A stretch of 22,262 bases of DNA from B4-G1 sp964393895. GTDB lineage: Bacteria > Chloroflexota > Anaerolineae > B4-G1. Where the stretch lies: contig CAYMWP010000079.1 of the NCBI GenBank assembly GCA_964393895.1, forward strand, positions 1 through 22,262, read 5' to 3'. Below are positions 1 to 6,846 of this stretch, piece by piece. The stretch's first letter is position 1, and each line of letters starts with the position of its first letter. A model generated the notes under the pieces. The model was given only the letters and a program-made list of their open reading frames with translations, was not told the DNA's origin and made no database searches. The translations under genes were made by a program, and so were the position numbers.

Positions 1-1
1 T

Positions 2-30
2 GAACCTTTTAGGGTCTGTAATAGTATATA
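2..30 (+). promoter_or_regulatory. Putative ECF-type promoter of the sigma operon
   Basis: A GAACCT element at 2-7 is followed after 16 bases by GTATATA at 24-30. GAAC-type -35 boxes with a GT-rich -10 are typical of ECF sigma promoters, and ECF genes commonly transcribe themselves. The gene starts at 54, leaving a short leader. The window begins at base 1, so sequence further upstream cannot be judged. Autoregulation is inference. Confidence 0.4.
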
Positions 31-53
31 ATATAGTGCGTAATGGAGGGTAG

Positions 54-641
54 ATGGTCTCACAGCACACCGATGGCTGGCTCGTCGTTCGCATCCGAGA
101 CGGCGACCTGGAAGCTCTGGGTGAACTGTACGAGAAATACAAGACACTGGTCTACCGGACGGCCCTGGCGATCACTTGTGACGAGCGGGCGGCTGAAGAT
201 ATCCTTCAGGATGTCTTTCTGCGGGTGTACAGTTATGCCGACCGCCTCGACGAGAATGTGACGTTGGGGCCGTGGTTATATCGCGTCACCGTCAACTCGG
301 CCTACACCTGGACGAGCCGGGTCAAGCGATGGCTATGCTCGCTTCAGGATACGCTCGACCGTTTGGTGTTATCCCCTCGCTGGTACCCCGAGGCAACGGT
401 AGAGGATCAAGAATGGCGACAGATGCTACAGCAAGCGATTGACGCGTTGCCTTCTGGTCATCGTGTGGTCATCGTCCTGCATTATTTGGAGGGGCTGAGC
501 CTGAGAGAGATTGCCTATGTGACAGGTATTCCAGAAGGGACGGTCAAGTCACGCCTGCATTATGCCCGTCGGAAGCTGCGCAAGACCATTCTGGAACAGG
601 AGCGCAGGCTGGTGCCGGAGGTGGCATATGATTTCACGTAA
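54..641 (+). CDS. ECF-family RNA polymerase sigma factor (sigma-70 regions 2 and 4)
   Basis: This is a 195-residue extracytoplasmic-function sigma factor that would direct core RNA polymerase to a small regulon. Region 2 spans about 24-90, with the core-binding and -10 recognition stretch AAEDILQDVFLRVYSYADRL (46-65). Region 4 spans about 122-175, with the helix-turn-helix LSLREIAYVTGIPEGTVKSR (148-167). No region 1.1 or 3 is present, and the length is normal for the class. The ATG at 54 is preceded by GGAGGG at 45-50. The 3' end overlaps the next gene by 14 bases, implying translational coupling to the small membrane protein at 628. An ECF-like promoter sits directly upstream. The ECF subgroup and its signal cannot be assigned from sequence alone. 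Confidence 0.93.
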   Translation: MVSQHTDGWLVVRIRDGDLEALGELYEKYKTLVYRTALAITCDERAAEDILQDVFLRVYSYADRLDENVTLGPWLYRVTVNSAYTWTSRVKRWLCSLQDTLDRLVLSPRWYPEATVEDQEWRQMLQQAIDALPSGHRVVIVLHYLEGLSLREIAYVTGIPEGTVKSRLHYARRKLRKTILEQERRLVPEVAYDFT

Positions 642-966
642 GGGTGTGTTAGAGAGATCGCCAGCGGATGAACTAGACGGCTTGATCCGGTGGGCGCTGC
701 GGGAAAGAGTGGATGGTGCCGTGCCATCACCCCAGGTTTGGGAGCGCATCAGAGAACGGGTGGAGCGTAGGGCTGCGTCAAAGTGGGCCAGGCTAGACTT
801 GACGTTTTTGAGCACGTTGGTCGTTTGGTTGTTGGCGGACACGTGTCCTCCCTCGTTCGTTATACTGCAACCTACGTGGCGAGGCGAAATCGTGATGAGG
901 AAACATGATTTGGCTGGCGCGCGGGCTTTGGGGCGGAATTATCTGGCGACCAGGCTGGCATTCTAG
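628..966 (+). CDS. Small single-pass membrane protein, candidate anti-sigma factor
   Basis: This 112-residue protein starts inside the end of the sigma gene. The ATG at 628 has a strong GGAGGTGG ribosome site at 617-624. An earlier in-frame start at 562 lies deep in the sigma gene and has no such site. The N-terminal half is charged and helical (DELDGLIRWALRERV, 14-28; VWERIRERVERR, 38-49). A short hydrophobic segment at about 57-71 (RLDLTFLSTLVVWLL without R56) could be one transmembrane helix, followed by a basic tail. The zinc-binding H-x3-C-x2-C motif of ZAS anti-sigma factors is absent. Overlap with an ECF gene is the classical arrangement for an anti-sigma factor, so the role is inferred from context. 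A truncated or unrelated small protein is the alternative. Confidence 0.6.
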   Translation: MISRKGVLERSPADELDGLIRWALRERVDGAVPSPQVWERIRERVERRAASKWARLDLTFLSTLVVWLLADTCPPSFVILQPTWRGEIVMRKHDLAGARALGRNYLATRLAF

Positions 967-971
967 CCTGG

Positions 972-999
972 TTGCAATTTGTAAGGAAACTCGTATAAT
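972..999 (+). promoter_or_regulatory. Sigma-70-type promoter for the peptide transporter operon
   Basis: TTGCAA at 972-977 and a perfect TATAAT at 994-999 are separated by 16 bases. Transcription would start near 1006, giving a leader of about 67 bases before the ATPase gene at 1073. It lies directly after the stop codon of the upstream gene, so the sigma pair and the transporter are probably separate transcription units. Confidence 0.6.
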
Positions 1000-1072
1000 T
1001 GCCCTGTCTGGGTTACGTCTTGGACGATACTGAACCTGCTTGTTCTTATTCTCAATTCTTAAGGAGCACTTT

Positions 1073-2086
1073 ATGTCTGCCTACGAAGCACAGCCTGCAA
1101 CAGAGAACCTGCTCGAGGTGAAAGACCTTGTCACACGCTTTTACACCGAGGATGGCGTCGTCTACGCCGTCAACGGAGTCTCGTACAACCTGAGTGAGGG
1201 AGGGACATTGGGAGTGGTGGGCGAGAGCGGGTGTGGCAAGAGCGTCCACGCGCTTTCTGTGATGCGCCTGATTCCTATGCCTCCGGGCAAGATTGAATCC
1301 GGGCAAGTTCTGTTGCGAGGTCAGGATATTCTCAAAGTGAGTGAGAGTGAGATGCGCCGGGTGCGTGGCGCAAAGATTGCCATGATATTTCAAGACCCTA
1401 TGACCTCGCTCAATCCAGTCCTGACCGTTGGTTTTCAGATCATGGAGGCGCTCAAGTTACATCAGGGTATGAATGACAAAGAAGCCCGGGAACGGGCGGC
1501 GGAGTTGTTGACCATGGTAGGTATCCCTGAGGCGTCCCAAAGGTTGGACGATTATCCGCATCAGTTCTCAGGTGGTATGCGGCAGCGGGCCATGATTGCG
1601 ATGGGCCTTTCGTGCAATCCATTGTTGCTGATCGCGGACGAGCCCACGACGGCATTGGATGTGACCATCCAGGCTCAGATCATTGATTTGGTCAAGCGAC
1701 TGCAAGATAAATTGGGGATGGCGGTTATATGGATCACGCATGACCTGGGAGTGGTCGCCGGGTTGGCGAAGCAGGTCAACGTGATGTATGCAGGGAGCCT
1801 GATCGAAAAAGGGCCGGTGAAAGAGATCTATGGCAACCCTCATCACCCTTACACGGTAGGGTTGCTGGGTTCGTTGCCCCACCCTGATGCGCCGCAAGGC
1901 GTCAGACTTTTCTCTATCCAGGGTGAACCTCCCGATCTGGTTGGGTTGCCGGAGGGCTGTCCTTTTGCTCCCCGGTGTACGTACGCTGTCGAACGCTGTC
2001 TCCACGAGATGCCGCTTTTGGAATCGGCGGAACCTGGGCACATGGTTGCTTGCTGGGAAAAAGAAAGGGTGAGTAAAACACAATGA
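1073..2086 (+). CDS. dppD: Oligopeptide/dipeptide ABC transporter ATP-binding protein, OppD/DppD type
   Basis: This 337-residue protein is one of the two nucleotide-binding subunits that drive peptide import at the cytoplasmic face of the membrane. Visible motifs are Walker A GESGCGKS (50-57), the Q-loop Gln107, signature FSGGM (165-169), Walker B LLLIADE (184-190) and H-loop His223. The C-terminal oligopeptide-transporter domain (about 235-330) has the family motif GNPHHPYTVGLL and four cysteines at 296, 302, 309 and 327. The ATG at 1073 was chosen because AAGGAG (1061-1066) sits 6 bases upstream; an upstream TTG at 1040 lacks this. The stop overlaps the next start (ATGA), so the partner ATPase is coupled. 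The Opp versus Dpp label cannot be decided from sequence. The substrate could also be another solute of the same superfamily. Confidence 0.95.
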   Translation: MSAYEAQPATENLLEVKDLVTRFYTEDGVVYAVNGVSYNLSEGGTLGVVGESGCGKSVHALSVMRLIPMPPGKIESGQVLLRGQDILKVSESEMRRVRGAKIAMIFQDPMTSLNPVLTVGFQIMEALKLHQGMNDKEARERAAELLTMVGIPEASQRLDDYPHQFSGGMRQRAMIAMGLSCNPLLLIADEPTTALDVTIQAQIIDLVKRLQDKLGMAVIWITHDLGVVAGLAKQVNVMYAGSLIEKGPVKEIYGNPHHPYTVGLLGSLPHPDAPQGVRLFSIQGEPPDLVGLPEGCPFAPRCTYAVERCLHEMPLLESAEPGHMVACWEKERVSKTQ

Positions 2087-3078
2087 CAGATCAACAACGA
2101 GAAGTCATTCTGCGCGTCGAAGGCCTGAAAAAGTATTTTCCCGTCCGGCGAGGCGTCTTCCAGCGACACGTGGGGAACGTCAGGGCGGTGGACGATGTGA
2201 GTTTCGACGTCTATCGAGGCGAGACGTTGGGATTGGTAGGCGAGAGCGGATGTGGCAAGACGACCACCGGTCGAACCATCATCCGGCTGTACGAGCCTAC
2301 AGATGGACAAGTTTATTTTGAGGACGTGGACCTGGCGAGTATCAAGGGCAGTCAACTGCGCCAGATGCGGCGCAAAATGCAAATGATCTTTCAGGATCCC
2401 TATGCTTCGCTTAGCCCGCGTATGAGTGTCCTGGGGATTGTGGGTGAGCCATTGGAAGTGCATCGCGTCGCTGCTGGCGCCGAGAGACAGGAACGGGTGG
2501 CGGAGCTGCTTCAACTGGTCGGATTGAATCCCGCTCACATGAAGCGTTACCCTCACGAATTCTCCGGCGGGCAGCGGCAACGCATTGGTCTGGCCCGCTC
2601 ATTGGCGTTAAACCCCGACCTGATAATCTGTGATGAGCCTATATCTGCGCTCGATGTCTCCATCCAGGCTCAGGTGGTCAACTTGCTGGAAGAGTTGCAG
2701 GAGAAGCTGGGACTGACGTACATATTTATCGCCCACGATCTGAGCATGGTGCGCCACATTAGCAACCGAGTAGCGGTGATGTATCTGGGCAAGATCGTGG
2801 AACTGACTGATAGGGACGAGTTGTACGGCAACCCCCTGCATCCCTATACACAAGCGCTCCTTTCGGCGGTGCCGGTGCCCGACCCAATTGTCGAAGAGCA
2901 GCGGCAACGTATCATCCTTGAGGGGGATTTGCCCAGCCCGGCCCATCCGCCCGAAGGTTGTAACTTTAACACTCGTTGCCCGGTGGCGATGGAACAGTGT
3001 TTTGAGATGGAACCCGAGTTCATCGAGGTGGAAAAGGGACATTTCTGCGCCTGCCATCGGGTGCAGCCTGAAGTGTGA
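2083..3078 (+). CDS. dppF: Oligopeptide/dipeptide ABC transporter ATP-binding protein, OppF/DppF type
   Basis: This 331-residue protein is the second nucleotide-binding subunit, expected to heterodimerise with the OppD-type ATPase encoded just before it. Walker A is GESGCGKT (53-60), the Q-loop is Gln104, the signature is SGGQ (161-164), Walker B is LIICDE (180-185) and the H-loop is His218. The N-terminal VRRGVFQRHVGNVRAVDDVS is typical of OppF rather than OppD. The C-terminal family domain carries GNPLHPYTQALL and cysteines at 293, 299, 306, 322 and 324. The ATG at 2083 overlaps the previous stop by 4 bases, which indicates translational coupling. Downstream comes a repeat-bearing gap before the binding-protein gene, so expression levels of the two parts may differ. 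Confidence 0.95.
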   Translation: MTDQQREVILRVEGLKKYFPVRRGVFQRHVGNVRAVDDVSFDVYRGETLGLVGESGCGKTTTGRTIIRLYEPTDGQVYFEDVDLASIKGSQLRQMRRKMQMIFQDPYASLSPRMSVLGIVGEPLEVHRVAAGAERQERVAELLQLVGLNPAHMKRYPHEFSGGQRQRIGLARSLALNPDLIICDEPISALDVSIQAQVVNLLEELQEKLGLTYIFIAHDLSMVRHISNRVAVMYLGKIVELTDRDELYGNPLHPYTQALLSAVPVPDPIVEEQRQRIILEGDLPSPAHPPEGCNFNTRCPVAMEQCFEMEPEFIEVEKGHFCACHRVQPEV

Positions 3079-3101
3079 TTTGAGCTCTTGTGATATCGGG
3101 G

Positions 3102-3246
3102 CTGATTGACTGACAAATCTAACATTCAACCGCAGATTGACGCAGATGAATGCTAGATCTGGCCTGAAAACCGCTGGAAATCTGTGTTTATCTGCGTCCA
3201 TCGGCGGTTAACGCTCGTTATCTGCACTGTTTTGTCAGTCAATCAG
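3102..3246 (+). repeat. 145-bp palindromic repeat element with 16-bp perfect terminal inverted repeats
   Basis: The ends CTGATTGACTGACAAA (3102-3117) and TTTGTCAGTCAATCAG (3231-3246) are perfect reverse complements. Inside lies a second, imperfect pair of 22-base arms (3126-3147 and 3190-3211, 19 of 22 matching) built from CGCAGAT and ATCTGCG words. Such CGCAGAT-type sequences are a common dispersed intergenic repeat class in environmental bacteria. No flanking target duplication is visible. The element lies between the ATPase genes and the binding-protein gene. If transcribed it would fold into a long hairpin. It has no coding potential. Confidence 0.8.
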
Positions 3247-3447
3247 TTGAATGGGGGGAAGAATCAGGACGCAGATTCTCGCAGAAAAATGCGGATTTAG
3301 GCAACCGCAGGTTGTACTTGACTCTTCAATTCAGTGACATATTCGTCGAACGAAAGGGGGTGGTGGTTATTGGATAGAGCATAATGGCAGAGATACAGTG
3401 TGTTGAAAGAAGTGTCTAGCTTAGAATCCGTATATGGAGGAGGAAAA
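3247..3447 (+). other. Leader region of the first binding-protein gene, with a degenerate CGCAGAT-like tract
   Basis: The gap between the two genes runs from 3079 to 3447 (369 bases). After the 145-bp palindrome, a stretch near 3268-3300 again contains CGCAGATT, CGCAGA and TGCGGATTT words, like a decayed relative of that element. A TTGACT at 3318-3323 resembles a -35 box, but no convincing -10 sits at normal spacing, so no promoter is claimed. GGAGGAGG at 3436-3443 is the ribosome site for the gene starting at 3448. Nothing coding is visible. Confidence 0.5.
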
Positions 3448-5469
3448 ATGTCCAAAAGAATTCTGTTGACCGTCGTCGGTGGATTGGCGGTCGTGAGCAT
3501 GTTACTGGCGGCCTGCGCCCCGGAGACGATCGTCGAGACCGTCACGGTCGAGGTCGAGGTCCCCGGTGAGGAAGTCGAAGTCGTGGTGACGGCGACTCCT
3601 GAACCGGAAGGGCCTGCAGCGGTAGAGAGCTTTGAGGACGTACCCGAGGACGTCCTCGTACAGGTGTGTGAGGACGTGAAAGCGGCGGTCGAGTACGACG
3701 ACGACGCCCGCACGCTCACCCTGCACCTGGCCGCTCCCTTTGGGCCGACCATGCAGTTGCTGTCGAACGGCTGGGCCTCGCCGCTGGATATGGAGTGGAT
3801 GGTCGAGAACGGCGACTGGGACGGAGACTGCGCCACGTGGACGCAGTGGCACAACCCTTCTGCCGAGGATAGCATCATCTACGAAGTAGAGAACGGCACC
3901 GGCCCCTTCAAGCTGGAGTACTGGCACCACAACGACGAGGTCTCGGCTGTCCGCAACGATGACTACTGGCGCACCGAACCGATGTGGGAGGGCGGCCCGA
4001 GCGGCCCCGCCTGGTACGACCGCGTGGTCGAAAAGACCGTTGACGAGTGGGGCACCCGCTTTGCCATGTTACAGGCCGGCGACGTTGACATAGCCTACGT
4101 CCCGAAGCAGTACCTGGATCAGGTTGAGCCGTTGGTGGCCGAGATCTGCGACTACCAGACCGGCGAGTGTGAGCCTGGCCCAGGTTCCCAACTCCGCCTG
4201 TACAAGGATCTGCCTGGTGTCGTCGGTATCGACTTCTTCTTCTCTATGGAGGTTCCCGAAGAGTCGACCTTCATCGGCAGCGGCAGTCTGGACGGCGCCG
4301 GTATCCCGACGGACTTTATGGGCGACGTGAACATCCGCAAGGCGTTCGCCGCTTGCTTCGACTATGAGACCTTCCTGCGCGACGTGGAGAAGAACGAGGC
4401 GCTGCAGCGCAACGGCCCCATCATCTGGGGCATGACGGGCCACGACCCCGAGGATCCTCCGACGCCGACGTTCGACATGGCGGCGTGCGAGGAGTACTTT
4501 AAGGCAGCGGACGTGGATCACGACGGTATTCCGGCCGGCGAGGACGAGGATGACGTCTGGACCACCGGCTTCTACTTTATGCTGGCCTACAACACGGGCA
4601 ACGACCAGCGCCGCGTGGCGGCTGAGATGCTCAAGGCAAACGTCGAGTCGCTCAATGAGAACTTTAACATTGACGTCCTGGCGCTGCCGTGGCCGGCCTA
4701 CCTGAAGCAGCACCGTGCCGGCTACATCCCCATCTACCGCATCGGCTGGCTGGAGGACTATCACCACCCCCACAACTGGGTGCAGCCCTACCTGAGCGCG
4801 GCCGGCGCCTACGGTCACGCGCTGGCTCTGCCCGAGGACGTGCAGGCCGAGTTCGACGCCATGATCGCCGAAGCCAAGGGCATCAGTGATGCGGCCGAGC
4901 AGCACGAGGCGTACAAGGCCATCCAGCGTATGGCGACCGAGTACCAGACCAGCCTGTGGGGTCCGCAGGCCACCGGCCGGCGCTGGGAGCCGCTGTGGAT
5001 GGAGGGTTGGTTCCTCAACCCGGCCTTCCCCTGCCCCTTCGTCTATGGCTACACCGAGAGCGAGGACTCGCCGCACCCGACGACCTACATCGAGGCGTCC
5101 ATCGGCGACCCCGAGACCTTCGACCCGGCCTACATGTACGACACCAGCGCGAGCTGCTGGGTGTGGCGCTTCTATGATCCATTGGTGCACCTGAAGCGCG
5201 ACAGCTACGAGGAGTTCGTGGGTGGGTTGGCCGATAGCTGGGAGATCTCGGACGATGGCCTGACCTACACCTTCCACATCCGGGAGGGGGTCAAGTTCCA
5301 CGAGGGCGGCGACCTGGACGCCCACGACGCGGCCTACGCCATCTGGCGCGGTCTGTTGCAAGACCGGGCAGCCGGCCCGCAGTGGATGTTCTGGGATGCT
5401 TTCTTCGGCTACGAGACCGCCGAAGATTACGCCATTGACCAGGCGAACGCAGCACTCGGCATGGAATAG
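3448..5469 (+). CDS. Peptide ABC transporter substrate-binding lipoprotein with circularly permuted domain order
   Basis: This 673-residue SBP_bac_5 family receptor would be tethered outside the membrane and feed the adjacent importer. The ATG at 3448 follows GGAGGAGG by 4 bases. The signal peptide ends in lipobox LAAC (Cys23), followed by a stalk ending VVVTATPEPEGP. Family motifs then come in an unusual order. Residues about 60-540 match the middle and C-terminal parts of the fold: VCEDVKAAVE (73-82), GTGPFKLEYW (150-159), NIRKAFAACFD (295-305), RIGWLEDY (431-438). From about residue 543 the usual N-terminal lobe appears (TTYIEASIGDPETFDP, then YTFHIREGVKF at 607-617), and the protein stops after ALGME. 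The second receptor at 17596 has the normal order. Nothing upstream or downstream encodes a second N-terminal lobe. Codon use is strongly G/C-biased, suggesting high expression. The family call is secure. Permutation rather than misassembly needs checking. Confidence 0.9.
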   Translation: MSKRILLTVVGGLAVVSMLLAACAPETIVETVTVEVEVPGEEVEVVVTATPEPEGPAAVESFEDVPEDVLVQVCEDVKAAVEYDDDARTLTLHLAAPFGPTMQLLSNGWASPLDMEWMVENGDWDGDCATWTQWHNPSAEDSIIYEVENGTGPFKLEYWHHNDEVSAVRNDDYWRTEPMWEGGPSGPAWYDRVVEKTVDEWGTRFAMLQAGDVDIAYVPKQYLDQVEPLVAEICDYQTGECEPGPGSQLRLYKDLPGVVGIDFFFSMEVPEESTFIGSGSLDGAGIPTDFMGDVNIRKAFAACFDYETFLRDVEKNEALQRNGPIIWGMTGHDPEDPPTPTFDMAACEEYFKAADVDHDGIPAGEDEDDVWTTGFYFMLAYNTGNDQRRVAAEMLKANVESLNENFNIDVLALPWPAYLKQHRAGYIPIYRIGWLEDYHHPHNWVQPYLSAAGAYGHALALPEDVQAEFDAMIAEAKGISDAAEQHEAYKAIQRMATEYQTSLWGPQATGRRWEPLWMEGWFLNPAFPCPFVYGYTESEDSPHPTTYIEASIGDPETFDPAYMYDTSASCWVWRFYDPLVHLKRDSYEEFVGGLADSWEISDDGLTYTFHIREGVKFHEGGDLDAHDAAYAIWRGLLQDRAAGPQWMFWDAFFGYETAEDYAIDQANAALGME

Positions 5470-5488
5470 AGGTTGCGATTCGCTCACC

Positions 5489-5522
5489 GAGCCGGGGCCT
5501 GGGGCCTCCCGGGCCCTGGCTC
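5489..5522 (+). terminator. GC-rich hairpin after the binding-protein gene (attenuator or mRNA-stabilising stem)
   Basis: GAGCCGGGGCC near 5489 pairs with GGGCCCTGGCTC ending at 5522, leaving a small loop. It begins 19 bases after the stop codon at 5469. There is no clean T run, only TTTCTGGTTTGTTT further on, so strong intrinsic termination is doubtful. Hairpins between a receptor gene and its permease genes often protect the receptor mRNA and lower permease expression; that role here is inference. Confidence 0.5.
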
Positions 5523-5633
5523 AATCTGATTTCTGGTTTGTTTGGTCCAAGATTTGCAGATTTGGTTGCACCAAGTCTTTGAATCTTGGATCTGGCAAAA
5601 ATTGTAGTAACTGTTCAAGGGAAAGCCTGTTTT

Positions 5634-5719
5634 ACCACAAAGTACACAAAGGAAAAAACCAAAAACAGTCGCAGAACTTGTGAAATCACTTTCTTGGTGT
5701 CCTTCGTGCCCTTCGTGGT
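5634..5719 (+). repeat. Degenerate palindromic repeat of the CCACGAAG/CACAAAG class
   Basis: The left arm ACCACAAAGTACACAAAGG (5634-5652) and right arm CCTTCGTGCCCTTCGTGGT (5701-5719) are reverse complements at 15 of 19 positions. This is a familiar type of dispersed intergenic repeat. It sits in the 309-base gap (5470-5778) between the receptor and the first permease. Apart from the hairpin at 5489-5522 and this repeat, nothing else is seen there. Confidence 0.65.
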
Positions 5720-5778
5720 TCTCCAAAATAGGTATGCCTGAACGCTTACAGATTGTATCTTCTCAATAGGGGGCATAT

Positions 5779-6846
5779 ATGACTGCATACATCCTTCGTC
5801 GGTTGATGGTTGTGCCGCTAATTCTATTTGGCGTGAGCCTGTTAATCTTTAGCATGTTGATGCTGCTTAGCCCACTGGAGCGAGTGGCTCTATACGTGCA
5901 CGATGTCCCCCACACGGCCGACGCCCTCGACCGTCTGATCGAAAAGTATGGGCTGAACGACCCGCCCCACGTTCAGTACTGGCGCTGGCTGGTGGGGCGG
6001 ACGGACCCCGATACGGGCGAGATACAAGGGGGGATCCTGCGAGGGGATTTTGGCTACTCGCACACCGCAGGCATGTCGGTGATGAGAGCGATCAGGGAAA
6101 AGCTGCCGGGGACAGCCGAGTTGGGTCTCTTGGGCGTGGTACCCTGTGTGACGATTGGCATCTGGCTGGGGGCTCTCTCGGCAGTGAACCACAATAAGCT
6201 GGTGGATCACGTACTGCGCACCTTTTCGATCATTGGTTATGCGCTGCCCACCTTTGTGTTCGGCCTGCTGATGCTGATGCTGTTTTACTCCAAACTGAAT
6301 TGGTTCCCACCGGAACGTCTTTCTCAGTGGGCCAAGGAAGTAGTGTATAACCCAGAGGTGTTCACCCAATACACCCACATGAACACCATTGATGCCCTGT
6401 TGAACATGCGGTTGGACATCTTTTTCGATGCGCTGCGACACCTGGTGTTGCCGGTGACGGGGCTTTCGTATTTGAATTGGGCGCTGATACTGCGCGTGAT
6501 GCGCTCTTCGATGCTGGAATCGCTGCGGCAGGATTATATCACTACCGCCCGCGCGAAAGGGTTGGCGGAAAAAGTGGTCATCAACTTGCACGCGCGTAAA
6601 CCCGCTCTCATCCCGGTGGCGACCGTGGGGGGGTTCATCTTTATCAGTTACTTGACCGGCGTGGTGATCACCGAAACGATCTACAACCTGCCGGGTATGG
6701 GCAGGATGTACGCCAATGCTGCCCTTAACCTGGATATCATCACCCTGCTGGGGCTGACCATATTCAACAGCATGATATTGATCGGAGGTAACCTGATGGT
6801 GGATATTCTGTATGCATTCATTGATCCGCGAGTGAGGCTATCATGA
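5779..6846 (+). CDS. dppB: Peptide ABC transporter permease, DppB/OppB type (first pair)
   Basis: This 355-residue integral membrane subunit forms half of the translocation channel. The start MTAYILRRLMVVPLILFGVS is the usual DppB N-terminal helix. Hydrophobic segments lie near 9-30, 113-134, 149-170, 222-240, 283-301 and 320-345. The EAA loop that contacts the ATPase is at about 252-271 (DYITTARAKG followed by NLHARKPALIP). The C-terminus ends with the family's FIDPRVR. A stretch between helices 3 and 4 (about 176-218, with TIDALLNMRLD) is longer than in E. coli DppB as I recall it, and is shared with the paralogue at 9490. A G-rich ribosome site precedes the ATG. The stop overlaps the next start (ATGA). 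Confidence 0.95.
   Translation: MTAYILRRLMVVPLILFGVSLLIFSMLMLLSPLERVALYVHDVPHTADALDRLIEKYGLNDPPHVQYWRWLVGRTDPDTGEIQGGILRGDFGYSHTAGMSVMRAIREKLPGTAELGLLGVVPCVTIGIWLGALSAVNHNKLVDHVLRTFSIIGYALPTFVFGLLMLMLFYSKLNWFPPERLSQWAKEVVYNPEVFTQYTHMNTIDALLNMRLDIFFDALRHLVLPVTGLSYLNWALILRVMRSSMLESLRQDYITTARAKGLAEKVVINLHARKPALIPVATVGGFIFISYLTGVVITETIYNLPGMGRMYANAALNLDIITLLGLTIFNSMILIGGNLMVDILYAFIDPRVRLS

Noticed and set aside
3400..3447. Possible longer N-terminus of the first receptor from 3400
   Set aside because: The signal peptide and GGAGGAGG site clearly point to the ATG at 3448; the extension would bury the signal sequence.
3448..5469. Idea that the first receptor is simply a truncated or frameshifted ordinary gene
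   Set aside because: The frame is open from signal peptide to stop. Both halves of the family are present, each once, and no leftover N-terminal lobe is found in the 369 bases before or 309 bases after.
4069..5487. A 472-codon open frame on the minus strand, opposite the first receptor gene
   Set aside because: It mirrors the strongly G/C-biased third codon positions of the receptor gene. Its translation is Val/Gly/Leu/Arg-rich without family motifs, and the plus-strand product is clearly a lipoprotein receptor.
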